Part shown: piece by piece, positions 1 through 12,375 of the stretch
How the letters are laid out: every line of letters begins with the position of its first letter
How positions within the stretch are numbered: position 1 is the stretch's first letter
Source of the DNA: Limnanthes douglasii subsp. nivea
Taxonomy: Eukaryota; Streptophyta; Magnoliopsida; Brassicales; Limnanthaceae
Direction of reading: 5' to 3'
DNA length: 64,000 nt
Assembly: GCA_036936605.1 (NCBI GenBank)
Contig: JAUPFV010000005.1
Location: 228,499,770 to 228,563,769 of the forward strand
Notes under the pieces: generated by a model
Seen by the model: only the letters and a program-made list of their open reading frames with translations
Database searches by the model: none
Told to the model about the DNA's origin: nothing
Program-made: the position numbers and the translations under genes

Positions 1-1228
1 ACGACAACTCAATATGGTATGACTGAATTAATTTAGAGAAGATTAAAGTTAAAACTGTTAGTCTTTAATCTTGGTTCATTTCCCTCATGGACTTGGAGAT
101 TTTTTTTACGTTTTATACCTCTGGCTAGCAAAATGTACATAGTGGTGATCGGCATTATTGGGACTACATCCTTTTGGTATGACTCGTGGTTGCACCCTAC
201 CTCTATGGTAACTCACTATGGGGAAAGTATTATTCGTGACTTAGGGATTGACAATAATCTCAAGGTTTTTGACATCATTCTGGATGGATACTGAAACTGA
301 TCGATCTGAATAATGTCTGCAAGTACTAGAAACCATCGCAATTTCCATGAGATAAACTATCACATCCTCTCACCCCACCTCCAAGCATCAATTATAATGA
401 TAAAACATTGTTGGACCGCCAATAATGAAAATATAAAATTCATAATCTAAGACACTTACAATGCAATTTTGGTCAAATTATAACATTTTTATTGTCATTT
501 TAGACTTGATGTGGATCTCCATGGTATGTCTCGAGGACATGTATGAATAATCCATTATTAATTTAACACTTTATTTCTTAAAAAATGATTTAAAAAAATT
601 AAAAATAAAACTCACTTAAATGATAGATGGTTTTTATATTCTAATATTAAAATACAAGTTATCATATGACTAAAAAATAATAATTTACAAATAATAATTT
701 GACATTTTTAATCCAACTATATATTTTAATTAATTTATCTCGAACTAAAACAATTTTAACCCGTATAAATTGAGGAAAAAATAATATATTTTTTTCTGGT
801 GGAAATAAAACATTAAATTAAAAAAATTAAATTCGTACAAATGCACAAAAGATACTAGCAGATGCAAAATTTGAGTACATATCACAACCAAAACATTCAA
901 AATACAACACGAAGTCAAAAATACTATACTAGGCAGACTAGTGTAATGTCATCCCGTCTATCTTAATAGTTCAAAAAAATAAAATAAAAAAATAAAAAAA
1001 ATACCAGAAGTTAAAATTAAAGATATAAAAACGAATTTAGAATTTAAATACAAGATCCATAATAAAAAAAGTCTGAAACACATAATACAAACTTGAAACT
1101 AAAAAGAACGATAACGAGTAGATGTAAAATACTACATCCGAACATGCGACCTACTACTACAGTCCAATGACGGTGAATGGTGACCGAAAAATATAAAAAG
1201 AAAAGTAAATGATAGGCTAAAATAAGGA
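1..1228. other. AT-rich intergenic sequence, no gene recognised
   Basis: No coding region, RNA gene or recognisable element was found. The stretch is A/T rich with many short A and T runs. It forms the left flank of the LINE insertion that begins at 1246. Confidence 0.6.
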
Positions 1229-1245
1229 AAATATGCCGCTTATAT
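1229..1245. repeat. Left target-site duplication of LINE 1
   Basis: The 17 bases aaatatgccgcttatat are repeated exactly at 5865-5881. This copy is followed at once by a T run, which is the poly(A) tail of a minus-strand LINE. A perfect 17-bp direct repeat around a poly(A)-tailed LINE is the hallmark of target-primed reverse transcription. Confidence 0.9.
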
Positions 1246-1616
1246 TTTTTTTAAGGCAAATAACTTCTTTTATTACCGAATTAAAAGAATACAAAAGCTC
1301 GAGGAGCTAAATAAAATGAAGTTACAAATTTAAGGTCTTATCATAAAAAGACAAAAAAACACAACTTCAAGAAAAATACATCGTATTCGACATAGAAGCT
1401 CATTCAAACGTTCCTTAGACATAAGCTAAGATTTCACCCAGACACCATCCAATAGACATTCACTGCTTCCATCAACACCATCTTAGAGTGAATATATACC
1501 AGGAACGCCAAACCACCCTCAAATTAGGAAAGCCCCAATTTGATAAACCCTAATTTCTCAAAAGCTCTAAATTCAGATCAAACCAGCAACAAATCCAACG
1601 TTTAATCTATAATAAT

Positions 1617-4363
1617 TTACCCCAGACCAAGGCTTTCAAGAAAAACAACAGATATCAACTCATTTGGAGCTAAAAAATGGGTGAATTCTTGATTGTCAGT
1701 ACAAGAAAGCATCCATTTAGTGATACAGACTGATGCTTGATTCTGGATACAAGGGATATGTCTAACAGACATATTCGAGTGAAGAAGCTTCCTACAGATT
1801 GCTATAAGCGATTTAGTGAACCACTGATCAGCTCTTTTCGCAATTATGTTGACAAGGAGGAAGCTGTCTGTCTCCACATCAACATTCACTCATCCCTTTC
1901 TTCTACAGACCAGAAGTCCTTCAATAAGAGCCCTTGCTTCAGCGAGCAAGGGATTCAGCTCGCCAAACCTAAAAACAGAGCCAGCAACGACATCCCCTTC
2001 CCAGTTACTGACAATGATGCCTCCAGTAGCTTCCCCAGTATGGGAACAAGCTCCGTCAACATTCATTTTGAGCCGGTCCTTCTCAAGAGGCCTCCATTTG
2101 AAGTAAGAAATTATTTCCTTTCTATGCTCAATAGATTGACATCCTAGGTTAATTCCTGCATTAAAGAAATTATACCAGTGTTTGTTGGTCAGACAATTAG
2201 AAAAATCAATGCCTCTGATTACTCTAATGATTTTCTCAATAGTAGTATTGACTGAATCATGTGAGCCTTTATATTTGGAAGAGTTTCTATTCTTCCAAAT
2301 ATACCAACAGATAATTTGGGAAACCATACGTATAATATGGAATTTATTATTAGAGTGCCAAAACCACACTCTAATAATATGAGTAATAGACATATATCTA
2401 CCAATTCTAATGTTAAATAAGGAAGTGAAGTAGTTCCAATTTTTCCAAGCAAAGCAACAGCTAACAAAGAGATATTTTTTTCTCTTCGTTACTGTTGCAA
2501 AATTGGCACTAAGAAACAATGACTAAGTGTCTGTTTCTTAAGATATCATCAAGAGAGATAAAATTAGAAATAAGTTTCCAACAGAACAAAGAAAACTTCG
2601 TGGGGATTTTTTTGCTCCAAATTTTTAGAAAAAGGCTAGACTTGTTGTGTTTTTCTCTAATGCTTTCCCAAGTTAGCTTAGTATTAAAGTTGTTACTTGT
2701 AGAAAGCTTCCAAGTAATCATATCATCTCTATCAGTGTTAACTTTGAAGTTGCTAATCTGAATTACTTTTTCGCAGGGAAGAAAAGTGTTCAAGCAATCA
2801 TAATCCCAAGAGTTGTCTTTCCAGAAAGACCTCAAAGGAGCCTCAATGTACCAATTGTTGTCCATGGCTAGGGGAGGGCCATTGTGCCAGTCATCGAGCC
2901 AGAAGTCAAAATTGCCCTTTCCTAGAATCCAACTAATGCTACATTCAGCAAAATTCTTAATTTTAGTAAGTCTCTTCCAAATTAAAGAATCTATACTTTT
3001 ACATTTAGCTTTAAGAGGGTGACTATTTGAAAAATAGATATTGTGTAATATATTAAACCAAAGACATGTATTTTGTCCGAAAATAAACCAGAGCTTTTGA
3101 GAGAAGGCAGTTTGAGGCCTACAAAAATAACTTCATTTAGACCAGTGGATGGTCTTATCATTAAAACTGGATCTCCACAAGAACCTGTTAAAAATAGTCT
3201 CCAAGTTGTTGATAATAGAGTTAGGAATCCTGCTATTCTGCATCTAATAATAGGTTATATACAGTAAAACAGAAGATATTAAAGTTAACCTCTCACCAAA
3301 GGTGAGGTGCTTAGAATCCCATACATTGATTGTGTCCCTGATTTTATCAAGAATAGGACTAAAGCTTTCTTTTTTGTTATTGTTGTAGAGAGTAATCCCC
3401 AAATAACTAGAAGGGAGAGTATCAACATAAAAGCGAGTTTTTATCTTTAAGTTATTAACTCTAGCAGAACTCATTATACGAGAGTTAATAAGCTTAGTTT
3501 TTTCTTAATTAATAACCTGACCTGACATTAATTGGTAATTCTCCAAATGCATGCTTAACAGGTCAATTGAAGAGCTTTGGCTGTTAGAAAAGACAAGGAT
3601 ATCATCTGTAAAGACTAAGCAGTGAGCTATGAGGTTAGTTCTAGTAGTATAAAGCATTTTATTGTTATTTCTTAGAAGATTATATAACTCTCTAATGAGA
3701 ACTTCCTCAGCAAGGATGAAGAGACTAGGAGATAATGGATCTCCTTGTCTCAAACCCTTCTTCTAATGGAAATAGCCTATGACAGTCCCATTAATTATAA
3801 TAGAAATGTTCACACCAGATATTAGCTTGTTAATAAGCTTTATGAAATCAACAGAAAACCCAAATTTGGACAGTACCTTAAGAATGAAATAGTGAGCCAT
3901 TCTATCGAATGCTTTGGACATATTCAACTGGATAATGACATTCTCACTCTTCGGTTTTCTGTTGATGTCAAAGATCATCTCTTTTGTTATCAATATTTTT
4001 TCGTGGATGAGTCTTCTCTTCACAAAAGCACCTTGATAGCAAGAAATGATTTTGGGCAAAAATCATGTGAATTAACTTATCAAAAAGAATTAATCCCAAC
4101 ATTCATGTGAATTAACTTATCAAAGTCCTCAATAATCTCAATAAAAACATCAGTAGACCAGAAGATCCAAATTTTATTAGACACATTGAAATAAAAATTT
4201 TGAAACCCCGAACTAGTAGTAACATTAAAAATATTAGAAGAATTAGACATGGCTCTTGAATAGCCAAAATTTTGATTTTCTCCAAATGTATCATAGAATT
4301 AAATCTTCTCAAAGAGGGATTATTATTAATACCTCTTATGTTCCAACTTATGATTCTAATCAT
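1617..4363 (-). pseudogene. LINE 1 ORF2 (endonuclease-RT-RNase H), broken
   Basis: Remnant of the LINE polyprotein. It starts with an endonuclease motif (ISWNIRG, then IQEP at 4363-4112). The RT fingers and palm follow, with LNMSKAFDR at about 3920, RQGDPLSPSLF at 3753 and an altered YADD box, FTDD, at about 3610. A zf-RVT-like stretch (WSKKIPTKFSLFCWKL) and an RNase H domain (MNVDGACSHTG, LAEARALIEGL) come next. RNase H runs across a frameshift into 1889-1617. Most of the endonuclease domain is absent between 4112 and 4059. The frames are split by several stops, so this copy is dead. Confidence 0.85.
4063..4124. repeat. 22-bp direct repeat at the LINE 1 internal deletion
   Basis: The 22-base string tcatgtgaattaacttatcaaa occurs at 4063-4084 and again at 4103-4124. 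It lies exactly where the endonuclease remnant stops and the RT resumes, so it probably marks the junction of the internal deletion. Confidence 0.7.
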
Positions 4364-4868
4364 TCAGATAAAGACCTTTGAAGTTGATTGATCCCACTTC
4401 TATTTAGGGAGTTAATGATTAACTTATGGTGACTTATGTTCTTCTTGGCAGATTTGATTTTGTTGCTAATTATAATGTTAAAATCTTGATCATGCTGGCC
4501 TCTTTTCTCTGTATGAGTGATTTTACTGCTGCCAATATTTTCACAAACATGAGATGATACCTCTTCCTCAATAGGGCTTGAGTGAGTGTACTTGTCCAGT
4601 CTTTTCAAAGCATCTATTATTTCCAAATTATCTATCTCTTTACTTCATTGATTATCAGAAATACCATGTTGAGATTGACTTAATTGGTCCCCATTAGAAT
4701 CAGTTATTTTATTGTTTCCAACAACAATTGACTTGATCTTTCTTCAATACACCTTACTGAAACTTTGTATTTGCTAACTACTATTTTTTTCCTTTTGCAT
4801 CTGGTGATCGTCTTGGCTTCCCTCCGCTTGATTATCGTTGTTGTGACTAGCATCAGTTGGTAACTCCA

Positions 4869-5705
4869 TCACTTTAACATTGTCTTCTTTATTATTACTA
4901 TCATTTTTCCTTTCTTCCACGTTTTTTGATCTCTTATGTTCTTTTTGCAAACAGAGTCGTTATGCCTAATGTGGAAGCAGCTGTTGCAGTAAGCAGATAC
5001 GTTTTTATAGCTAATTGGGATCCAACATCCGTCATTGGATCTAAATCCCATCCATATTTTATGTTTAAGTTGCAAAGAAATATCCATTTCGATTTGCGCG
5101 TAACAAGAATTCGTGAAAGCTCTGTTCTTTTCAGGGATGATAACCTTAAAAGGAGTACCTAATGTGTTAGACATATCTGTAATTACAAAGGGATTGAACA
5201 AGAATTCAGGTATTCTTTCAAACCGAGTTCATATTAATTCCTTTGGATTTTCGTACTTCTTGCTAAACCCTGGACTCCAACGCAGAAGCTTCATAGTCTA
5301 ACCATTGACATACCAAACATTCTTGGACCAAAGAAGACAGACGTCTTCTTTCATACAAAAATTCAAAAGAAGATGATGACGGTGTATCTTTTCAAAATTG
5401 TAAGTACCCATAAACTTAAACTTATTCAAGAACTCCGTCATAATGGTTCTTTTGGGTATTCCTTTACTAAACTTGCCCACCAAAGTGATTTTAGACTGAT
5501 GAACTAATAAATCCTTTACTTCTTTACAATACTGGACAGTATTATGATCAGTATTTTCCTTGCAGAATTCAGGTTTAATCATCACCTCCATTTTGCTTCC
5601 TGGATCAACCACATCAACAAAAGACTTGCACAAAAGATTTTTTGGGCTGATTCTCGGAAGATCTTGTCGAGGGAAGAGCATGGAACTCTTCTCAAAGGAC
5701 CTCAT
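4869..5705 (-). pseudogene. LINE 1 ORF1 (Gag-like, zinc knuckle)
   Basis: Nucleic-acid-binding ORF1 of the LINE, broken into at least two frames (5705-5298 and 5201-4869). The second part carries a zinc knuckle read as CNSCFHIRHNDSVC, which has the spacing C-x2-C-x4-H-x4-C (zf-CCHC_4 type). The first part has the basic, hydrophobic pattern of the DUF4283 region that precedes this knuckle in plant LINEs. An upstream ATG near 5740 in another frame may be the original start. ORF1 proteins of this type package the LINE RNA. This copy cannot make a full protein. Confidence 0.75.
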
Positions 5706-5864
5706 GACTGCTGGTGAAATCCATGATAAGAAATCACAGGCAGAAAAGAAGAAGGAGTAAAGGTTACTCAGAGCTTCTTGAAGAAGAAGAAATTCTTAGA
5801 GCTCTATTTTTCCATCACTCCCGATGTCGATTCCTAGATTCTTTTATTTTACCCCGGCTAAATC

Positions 5865-5881
5865 AAATATGCCGCTTATAT
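5865..5881. repeat. Right target-site duplication of LINE 1
   Basis: An exact second copy of the 17-base string at 1229-1245, directly beyond the 5' end of the minus-strand LINE. Confidence 0.9.
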
Positions 5882-7474
5882 CATTTTGGTACAAAAGGTT
5901 TAAGCGAGAGACCGGTGACCATAAAACTATCAACCCTAAAAGTTAGGACGAAATGAAAAACAAAAGATTACATTGTTAGTCCAAACATGATAAATGACTA
6001 TCCCGAATAACAAACTTTAAAAGTATCATTTTCGAGAACAAAAAAATTGAATCCTTTTGATACCGGTTAGATCGGCCATGATTTGAAAATAAAAAACTCA
6101 ATCTAATATTAGTAGAGCTTTAAACATTTCAAATGAATATACAATCGTAGATAATATGAATTGGGTATATATTATATCCAATGAACATTAAATGCAATGA
6201 AAAAAGAAATCCAATTTATATTCCAAATAAGTAATCTGAACAAACCAAAATAACTTCTAAAAAATTATATATTTAATGTTCATGAGTGGAATTATTTTTT
6301 AAATAAAACAAAAAAAACCCGGAATTTAGGTATATACCGAAACCTATATAATTTTTAAAATTGGGGACAAATCAGTACAACTTTTAAAATTTTATATATT
6401 TGTTGTTAATGAGGACCCGCATTTTTACTCTAGTAAACAAAACTGAATTCATGTATATACCGTTTTGTTACACATTAAAACACTTTGTAAATATTATTTT
6501 ACTAGTTATACGTGTCTTGGTGTCCCATGACCTGGTGCTTTACTATTTATGTCTAAAATCTAAATCCAGATTAAATCCATCTCAGATAATCTAATTAAAA
6601 TTATAAATTATAAAATTGTGCCTCCAACCATTCAAATCTGTAATAACAATTATAACACAAACAAATAATAAATTACGTGAGCGTCGTGTTTTGTCAACCT
6701 TGACTAGACTTTTATATAATTTATAATTTATAGTATTCGATGCTTTTTGTTGTAGTCAGGGTTCTTGTTTTGTTTGTACGTGTCAATGCCGGTCTTTCAA
6801 GGCAAGACATGTCAAATTGTTATACAAGAGTCCAAGACCAAATTTATCTATTCAACAGACTGCTACAAAAAAATTGTGGTCTTGTGTTTTTTGGTATTAT
6901 ATCAACTTCGGATAACAAGTGCAGCCAGTTTAGAGTGCATTAGGCCGGGGGGTTTTCATATTCATGTCATTTTTTGTTTTTATTAAAGCAATTAGTATCG
7001 GAAATATCTAACACGATCTAAAAAATATCAAATGAAAATACTATGATTTGGAATACGATATTTACAATCAAATATAATATAAAATTAATACAAATACAAT
7101 CGAAAAATATACTTTAGATTCATATCGATGGGTAAAATCTAAATTTGATACTAAAAAATTTAAAAAATTTATAAATTATAAAAAAAGTTGAAGTTACTCA
7201 TTATTATAAATTTTTGAATTTGATATTTTTCTATAATGTAACAACATTTTAATATTTAGCAGTATCAAATTAAATTTAACAAATCATAATAATTTTATTA
7301 TTTAATCGTTAAATAATTATCAGCTAAATAATTATCAGCTAAATAATTATCAGCGGTGTATTTTGATAGATCGGACTTAAATATTACAAATTATATATAT
7401 ATATATAATTTTTTTAAAAAAAATTGTATTAATAAGATTTTTTATGAGATCAAAACATCCCGAATCGGATTTGT
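5882..7474. other. AT-rich intergenic sequence, no gene recognised
   Basis: Short ORFs here (for example 6740-6986) show no family resemblance and overlap one another, so I treat them as chance. The stretch holds a small tandem repeat (7310-7354) and a TA run near 7395. It is the left flank of Copia element A. Confidence 0.5.
7310..7354. repeat. 15-bp tandem repeat, three units
   Basis: The unit taaataattatcagc is present three times without change, at 7310-7324, 7325-7339 and 7340-7354. It is a local minisatellite with no visible link to a gene. Confidence 0.9.
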
Positions 7475-8328
7475 TGTACCAAAATTTATGTTAGTATTAG
7501 TAATTCATGATGAACTAGTCTTTTAGCATTATAATCAATCTGTACAACACATATACAGCTGACTTAGGGTTATTTAGTGATGACCACTCAGTATTGAATA
7601 AATTTCATTGCAAATACGAACTACTGATTTTATATTTAAAAAAATACTACAAGGATAATTCTCAAATATGAATAACGCAACTGCTCAACAATAATGGTTC
7701 AAAAACTTTTCAAGCTTATAGAAAAGAACTCTCCTTCTTAGTATTTCTCTTACTGTTATCTCTCAAAAAAGGTTCATAAGTTTCTTTCTTTCTTTAAAAC
7801 TCAGTAATGATCTTTTAAAGCAAGGTCGTTATAACACAAAATTTCATATGATATTTATAACGAGATAAGGTAAAATAAGCACTTTAGACTAATGTTAGTA
7901 GCTGACTACCACAAACATCCGAGAGGGAGTGACAACAAACAAACATACATCAATATTGGCATGTACTATCTGACAAGTAGTAGCACCAACATCTGACACC
8001 ATGCTCAGACCAAATGAGTTTTGATCAACAATAGAGGTTGTTCTATATATTTCAAAGTTTTCTCATAATACCGAACTCAGTTTCATCCATAAACATAGAA
8101 GTAGCTTCAAAAGCTATGATAGGTAAAGTCGTTACCCCTAATTTTCAGCAGGTAATGTTCATGCACTTAGGTTACAACACTAATATTCATGTTCATTAAA
8201 TTCCAGTAGGTAAAATGCCTACACTTAGGTTCCCATAACTCATTATACACATAAGTCTCGACAGATATCTTCCACTTAAGTTCTAATAGAAATCTATGTA
8301 CGTAAGTCTCGGTTGAGCTTGTGTTTCA
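7475..8328 (-). repeat. 3' LTR of Copia element A
   Basis: Shares a series of short blocks with 17871-18926, in the same order. The inner edge is placed at 8328, where the minus strand reads tgaaacacaagctc next to the end of RNase H. The outer edge near 7475 is a guess from weak similarity (tgtaccaaaat against tgtcaaaatct). Confidence 0.5.
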
Positions 8329-8532
8329 ATTAGTTAAAGTTCCATCCATATCTCGGACGAAGTGAAACTTGATACTTACATGTTTGGTTTTATCATGGAA
8401 CTTCAGATTCATCATCAAGTGAAGAGCCCTTGTACTATCACTGAAAAATATCAATTTGTGTTTTATACTAGTTATCTCACTTAACAATCCTTTCAACCAT
8501 ATAACTTTTTTCATTGCTTCACTAACAACCAT
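8326..8532 (-). pseudogene. Copia RNase H fragment (first copy)
   Basis: The minus strand reads VVSEAMKKVIWLKGLLSE and KFHDKTKHVSIKFHFVRD, the conserved end of Copia RNase H. There VSEA, WLK, the acidic SDS-x-AL and the terminal H-I-x-x-(K/R)-(Y/F)-H-F-(V/I)-R-D are typical. This is a 68-residue relic inside the tandem duplication, and its reading frame stops next to the LTR. Confidence 0.8.
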
Positions 8533-9321
8533 ATATTAAGCTTTCGTAGATGAAAATAAAATAATCTTCTGAAGATAAGATTTCTGACTAAGCAGTCCAT
8601 AAAACACAGTAAGTTGATAACCCAGAATTGACTTCCCAATGTCAAATAAACCTATATAATAGAGTCAACATACCCCATAAATATCTCATCAACTTTGTAC
8701 CTCTGATTATAAAATAGCCCAATGTTATATAAATATTTTATGCATCTCATGAGTCATTTAAAGATAGAGTGTCATAACCACCCAACAATGATTCCATCCC
8801 CACTGTCCATCGAACCCAAAGGCTTGCTAGTGAGGCTTCCTCTGGATTTGACATAAATATGCTCAGAATACTAATTAAGTATGAAATATCAAGTATCGTG
8901 CATATAATTACGTACATAATGATTGTACTGTAATGAGCATCGCTTATCACTTTTATAAGCTTCTTATCTTTTACTTTACTAGGTGTCTGAATATCTTTTG
9001 ATTTATCAAATGAGTTTTGATCAACGATAGAGGTTGTTCTATATATTTCAAAGTTTTCTCATAATACCGAACTCAGTTTCATCCATAAACATAGAAGTAG
9101 CTTCAAAAGCTATGATAGGCAAAGTCTTTACCTCTAATTTTCAGCAGGTAATGTTCATGCACATAGGTTACAACACTAATATTCATGTTCATTAAATTCT
9201 GGCAGGTAAAATGCCTACACTTAGGCTCCCACAACTCATTATACATATAAGTCTCGACAGATCTCTTACACTTAAGTTCTAATAGACATCTGTGTACGTA
9301 AGTCTCAGTTGAGCTTGTATT

Positions 9322-9528
9322 TTAATTAGTTAAAGTTAGATCCATATCTCGGATGAAGTGAAACTTGATACTTACATGTTTAGTTTTATCATGGAACTTC
9401 AAATTCCTTATCAAGTAAAGAGCCCTTGTATAATCACTGAAAAATATCAATTCGTGTTTTATACTAGTTATCTCACTTAACAATCTTTTCAACCATATAA
9501 ATTTTTTTATTGCTTCACTAACAACCAC
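9322..9528 (-). pseudogene. Copia RNase H fragment (second copy)
   Basis: Duplicate of 8326-8532 with a few changes, including SDS to SDY at the acidic position. This copy is continuous with the remaining RT to its right (10020-9793, with LSYLITILSIF resembling the Copia RT/RNase H connection), so it is probably the original one. Confidence 0.8.
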
Positions 9529-9792
9529 ATATTAAGCTTTCATAGATGAAAATAAAATAACCTTCTGAATATAAGATTTCTGACTAAGCAGTCCACGAGT
9601 TGATAACCCAAAATTGGCTTCCCAATGTCAAAGAAACCTGTATAATAGAATCAACATACCCCCTAAACATCTCATCAACTTTGTACCTCTGATTATAAAA
9701 TAGCCCTATGTTATACGAACCATTTACGCATCTCATGAGTCATTTAAAGAAAGGGTGTCCTAACCACCCAACAACGATTATATCCCCACTGT

Positions 9793-10790
9793 CTATTGAA
9801 CCCAAGGGCTTGTTAGTGAGGCTTCCTCTGGATTTAAGATAAATATGCTCAGAATAGTAATTAAGTATGAAAGATCAAGTCTCGTGTATATAATTACATA
9901 CATAATTATTCTACTGTAATGAACATCGTTTATCAATTTTATAAGCTTCTTATCTTTTACTTTAGTAGCTGTCTGAAAGTACCCATTCTGAAATATAAGT
10001 CCCAACACTTCAGACTTCATACATGTAAAAGTTTTTTAGAACCATATGTATGTATTCTTGTTGATATAAAAGTATATAACCTCTCAACCTATTTGTTTCA
10101 TGACAACCCAGTCATCAATTTAGCCTATCATATCTTTTATTTCAAACTATTCCTTCACTTAGGACTTCACAGTTTCAATCCTCTTCATATCATTTCCAGC
10201 TATCAATATGTCATTTATATACATAACTAACATGATACGTCTCTCCATGTTTGTTTACCTATTAGCATAGACACATTCGTCATAAATACTCTTAGCATAA
10301 TTGATTTACTTAATGAAAAAGTCAAATATTTTATTCCACTAGCTCGACGATTGTTTCATTTTATATAAATGTTTCTTCAACAAACACACATCATTTTAAT
10401 TTCTTTCTTCAAAACCTTGAGGATTATTCATGTACATAGTCTCATCCAGTTTTCATGCATTAAGGCAATCATAAAATCAATTAGGTCTAACTCAAGATCA
10501 AATCTAGCAATAATTGATCACATTATGTTATAGAGGTTTGTTTGACAACTAGTCATACACTTTTATTAAAATAAGAAGCTTCATTTTGCTTAAATCCCTT
10601 AACCGCCAACTTAGATTTAAACTTGGATAATTCAATTCCAAGAATACCTTGTTTCCTCTTGATCATCCATTTATATTCAATAAGCTTATAAATCTTTTGA
10701 TGGTTTATAAGAATCCAAATGTCATTTTTCTTCAGAGAATTCAGTTATTCTCTTATGGCCTTCAACCACCTAATATTATCACTACTATTT
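9793..10790 (-). pseudogene. Copia element A reverse transcriptase remnant
   Basis: Reading the minus strand leftwards from 10790 through frameshifts gives WLKAIRE, then YKWMIKRKQG, then KLAVKGFKQNEASYFN. These match the start of Tnt1/Tork-type Copia RT (WLKAM..E, CKWIFKRKEG, RLVAKGF.Q). Further left, near 10210, the palm motif reads as YINDILIAGNDMKRIET, a mutated YVDD box (YIND). Many stops occur. The catalytic aspartate pair is reduced to N-D, and no product is possible. Confidence 0.7.
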
Positions 10791-11099
10791 ATAGCATCGT
10801 TATAAATATCGAATTCAAAATAATTATTTATTCCTTTAAGTAAATAAATTATAAACTATCATATCACTATATATGTACCTATGTGTATGCTTCCAAGATT
10901 AACTGTCAATATCATCATGTTATTTTTTTCAGTCTGAACATCCTAAGTATATGTATCATCAAACCATTTGAAAAGGCCAAACTTGTGTAATAGTTGAAAT
11001 TACTCTGCAGCAGTCGAACCTGTACCAAGTCTGAAACCATCTTTGACATAAACACCTTCAACCCCACTCTCTTGTTAAAGCTTCATCTCAACTTTATTT

Positions 11100-12370
11100 C
11101 TCTTCTTAATAGTAGTAGGTGCAGTCTCCACCTTCTTCAACAGTGGTATATATCATTCATTAAATACCATATCTCTTATAATTCAAGATTTATGACTTCA
11201 GGTTCCAGAAGTCACAACATATACCCTTTTACTCATTCAGGATAGTCGAGGAACAAATATTTTAGTTCTCTCGACTAAAACTTGTCTTACTACACATGTG
11301 CGTAAGCAACAGACCCGAACACTCTCAAATGTATCACCACATGGTTTTTTCCAGTCCATTTCTCAAGTGGACATTTTAATTTCAGCACATGAACCCGCGT
11401 TGATGATGTATGCACCATATGCGATATAAACGAATATGCTATTATTTTCTTTAAATTACGTTGACCATGAGTGTTGAAATTTTATAAATTATTTGAAATA
11501 TCCATATTGTGATTAACCATAGAGAAAATAAAAATATTAATGGGGTAATAATTACATTTTGATTCAGACGAATCTATATACTCTAATTCTTAATAATATT
11601 CTAGCGAGAAACATACAAAGCTATAATGCATCTCCTCGTGTTTGGTAACCATGTATGTAAATGTATATTCGGTGATTTAATGGCAAAAGAAATCAAAAAT
11701 CCAATATAGAATATTATTTCTAAGACAACATGGTAGGATTGATTAGTTAATACTTCAAAACTCAATGTTGATTCAGTGAAACCATATAAAATTAGACACA
11801 AAATATCTATTAAGAAAACATGGAACCTTTTGCCGTCTTGACAACTTCTCCCTAAATAATTCAGCATATTTCAATTGTGAGAAGCATACACATTTACATT
11901 TTTCTAAAAATATTTTGTTCATCTCTCAGCAAAGCCAATATATTGATGAGTTCCTCTAACAATTTTGGTTCATAAATTCTAATAATTCTAAGTTTAGAAA
12001 TATAGATAGTGAATAATATATTCATAAATTCCAAACCACTATCAATCCTTAATTTATCCAATATCTTCTTAATCTAGCTCTCCACCATATTTTTTAGTCT
12101 TTAAAAGTATAAAATGCTTCATCTTTGACCTTTAAAACTACGACTCATACTTTCGTGGAATAGTCATCAATCAGGGATATACAATATTTGATATCTCCTT
12201 TTCGAGGATGCCTTGTATGTCCCCAAAAATTTGAATGACCTTATTCAAGCACATCAAAAATTATATGATGTATAGTCATAAATTTAACCCTCTTACTTTT
12301 ACATAACACACAATTATTATGGAAACTTAGTTTTCTGAAATTTATCACCATCTAATCATCATTGTTTGTT
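11100..12370 (-). pseudogene. Copia element A integrase remnant
   Basis: On the minus strand from 12330, the GAG-pre-integrase end reads NNCVLCKSKRVKF. The integrase core then gives IDDYSTKV, followed by FKD-like segments through frameshifts. The C-terminal part (about 11430-11240) reads KCPLEKWTGK and LRVFGSVAYAHV, and then the KGYMLW-like stretch typical of Tnt1/Tork integrases. Numerous stops break it. The right end at 12370 is where the Gypsy element inserted. Confidence 0.7.
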
Positions 12371-12375
12371 AAGTG
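12371..12375. repeat. Left 5-bp target-site duplication of Gypsy 1
   Basis: aagtg precedes the 5' LTR and recurs at 16470-16474 right after the 3' LTR, as expected for Ty3/Gypsy integration. Confidence 0.9.

Larger units (their letters stand above)
1246..5864 (-). mobile_element. LINE (non-LTR) retrotransposon 1, degenerate
   Basis: A minus-strand L1-type plant LINE of about 4.6 kb, bounded by a perfect 17-bp target-site duplication and ending in a poly(A) tail (T run at 1246-1252). Order along the element: ORF1 with a DUF4283-like N-terminal part and a CCHC zinc knuckle (5705-4869), the start of an AP endonuclease (4363-4112), reverse transcriptase (4059-3244), a zf-RVT-like region (2865-2509) and RNase H (2519-1617). 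Several frameshifts and stops break the frames. Most of the endonuclease and the N-terminal part of RT are missing at about 4060-4125. The intact duplication shows that the inserted 5' end is preserved, so the defects arose after or during insertion, not by 5' truncation. Confidence 0.9.
8011..9979. repeat. 996-bp tandem duplication of LTR plus RNase H in Copia A
   Basis: Bases 8011-9006 are repeated at 9007 to about 9979 with an offset of 996. The repeat covers the inner half of the 3' LTR and the Copia RNase H end. Two near-identical RNase H fragments result (8532-8326 and 9528-9322 on the minus strand). Both units begin with caaatgagttttgatcaac. The copies differ by scattered substitutions and small indels, so the duplication is not recent. 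Confidence 0.9.

Noticed and set aside
1737..2147. 136-residue plus-strand ORF
   Set aside because: It lies antisense to the LINE RNase H, which is clearly recognised on the other strand.
6740..6986. Two overlapping plus-strand ORFs as a small gene
   Set aside because: They overlap in different frames, have no family resemblance and no plausible context.
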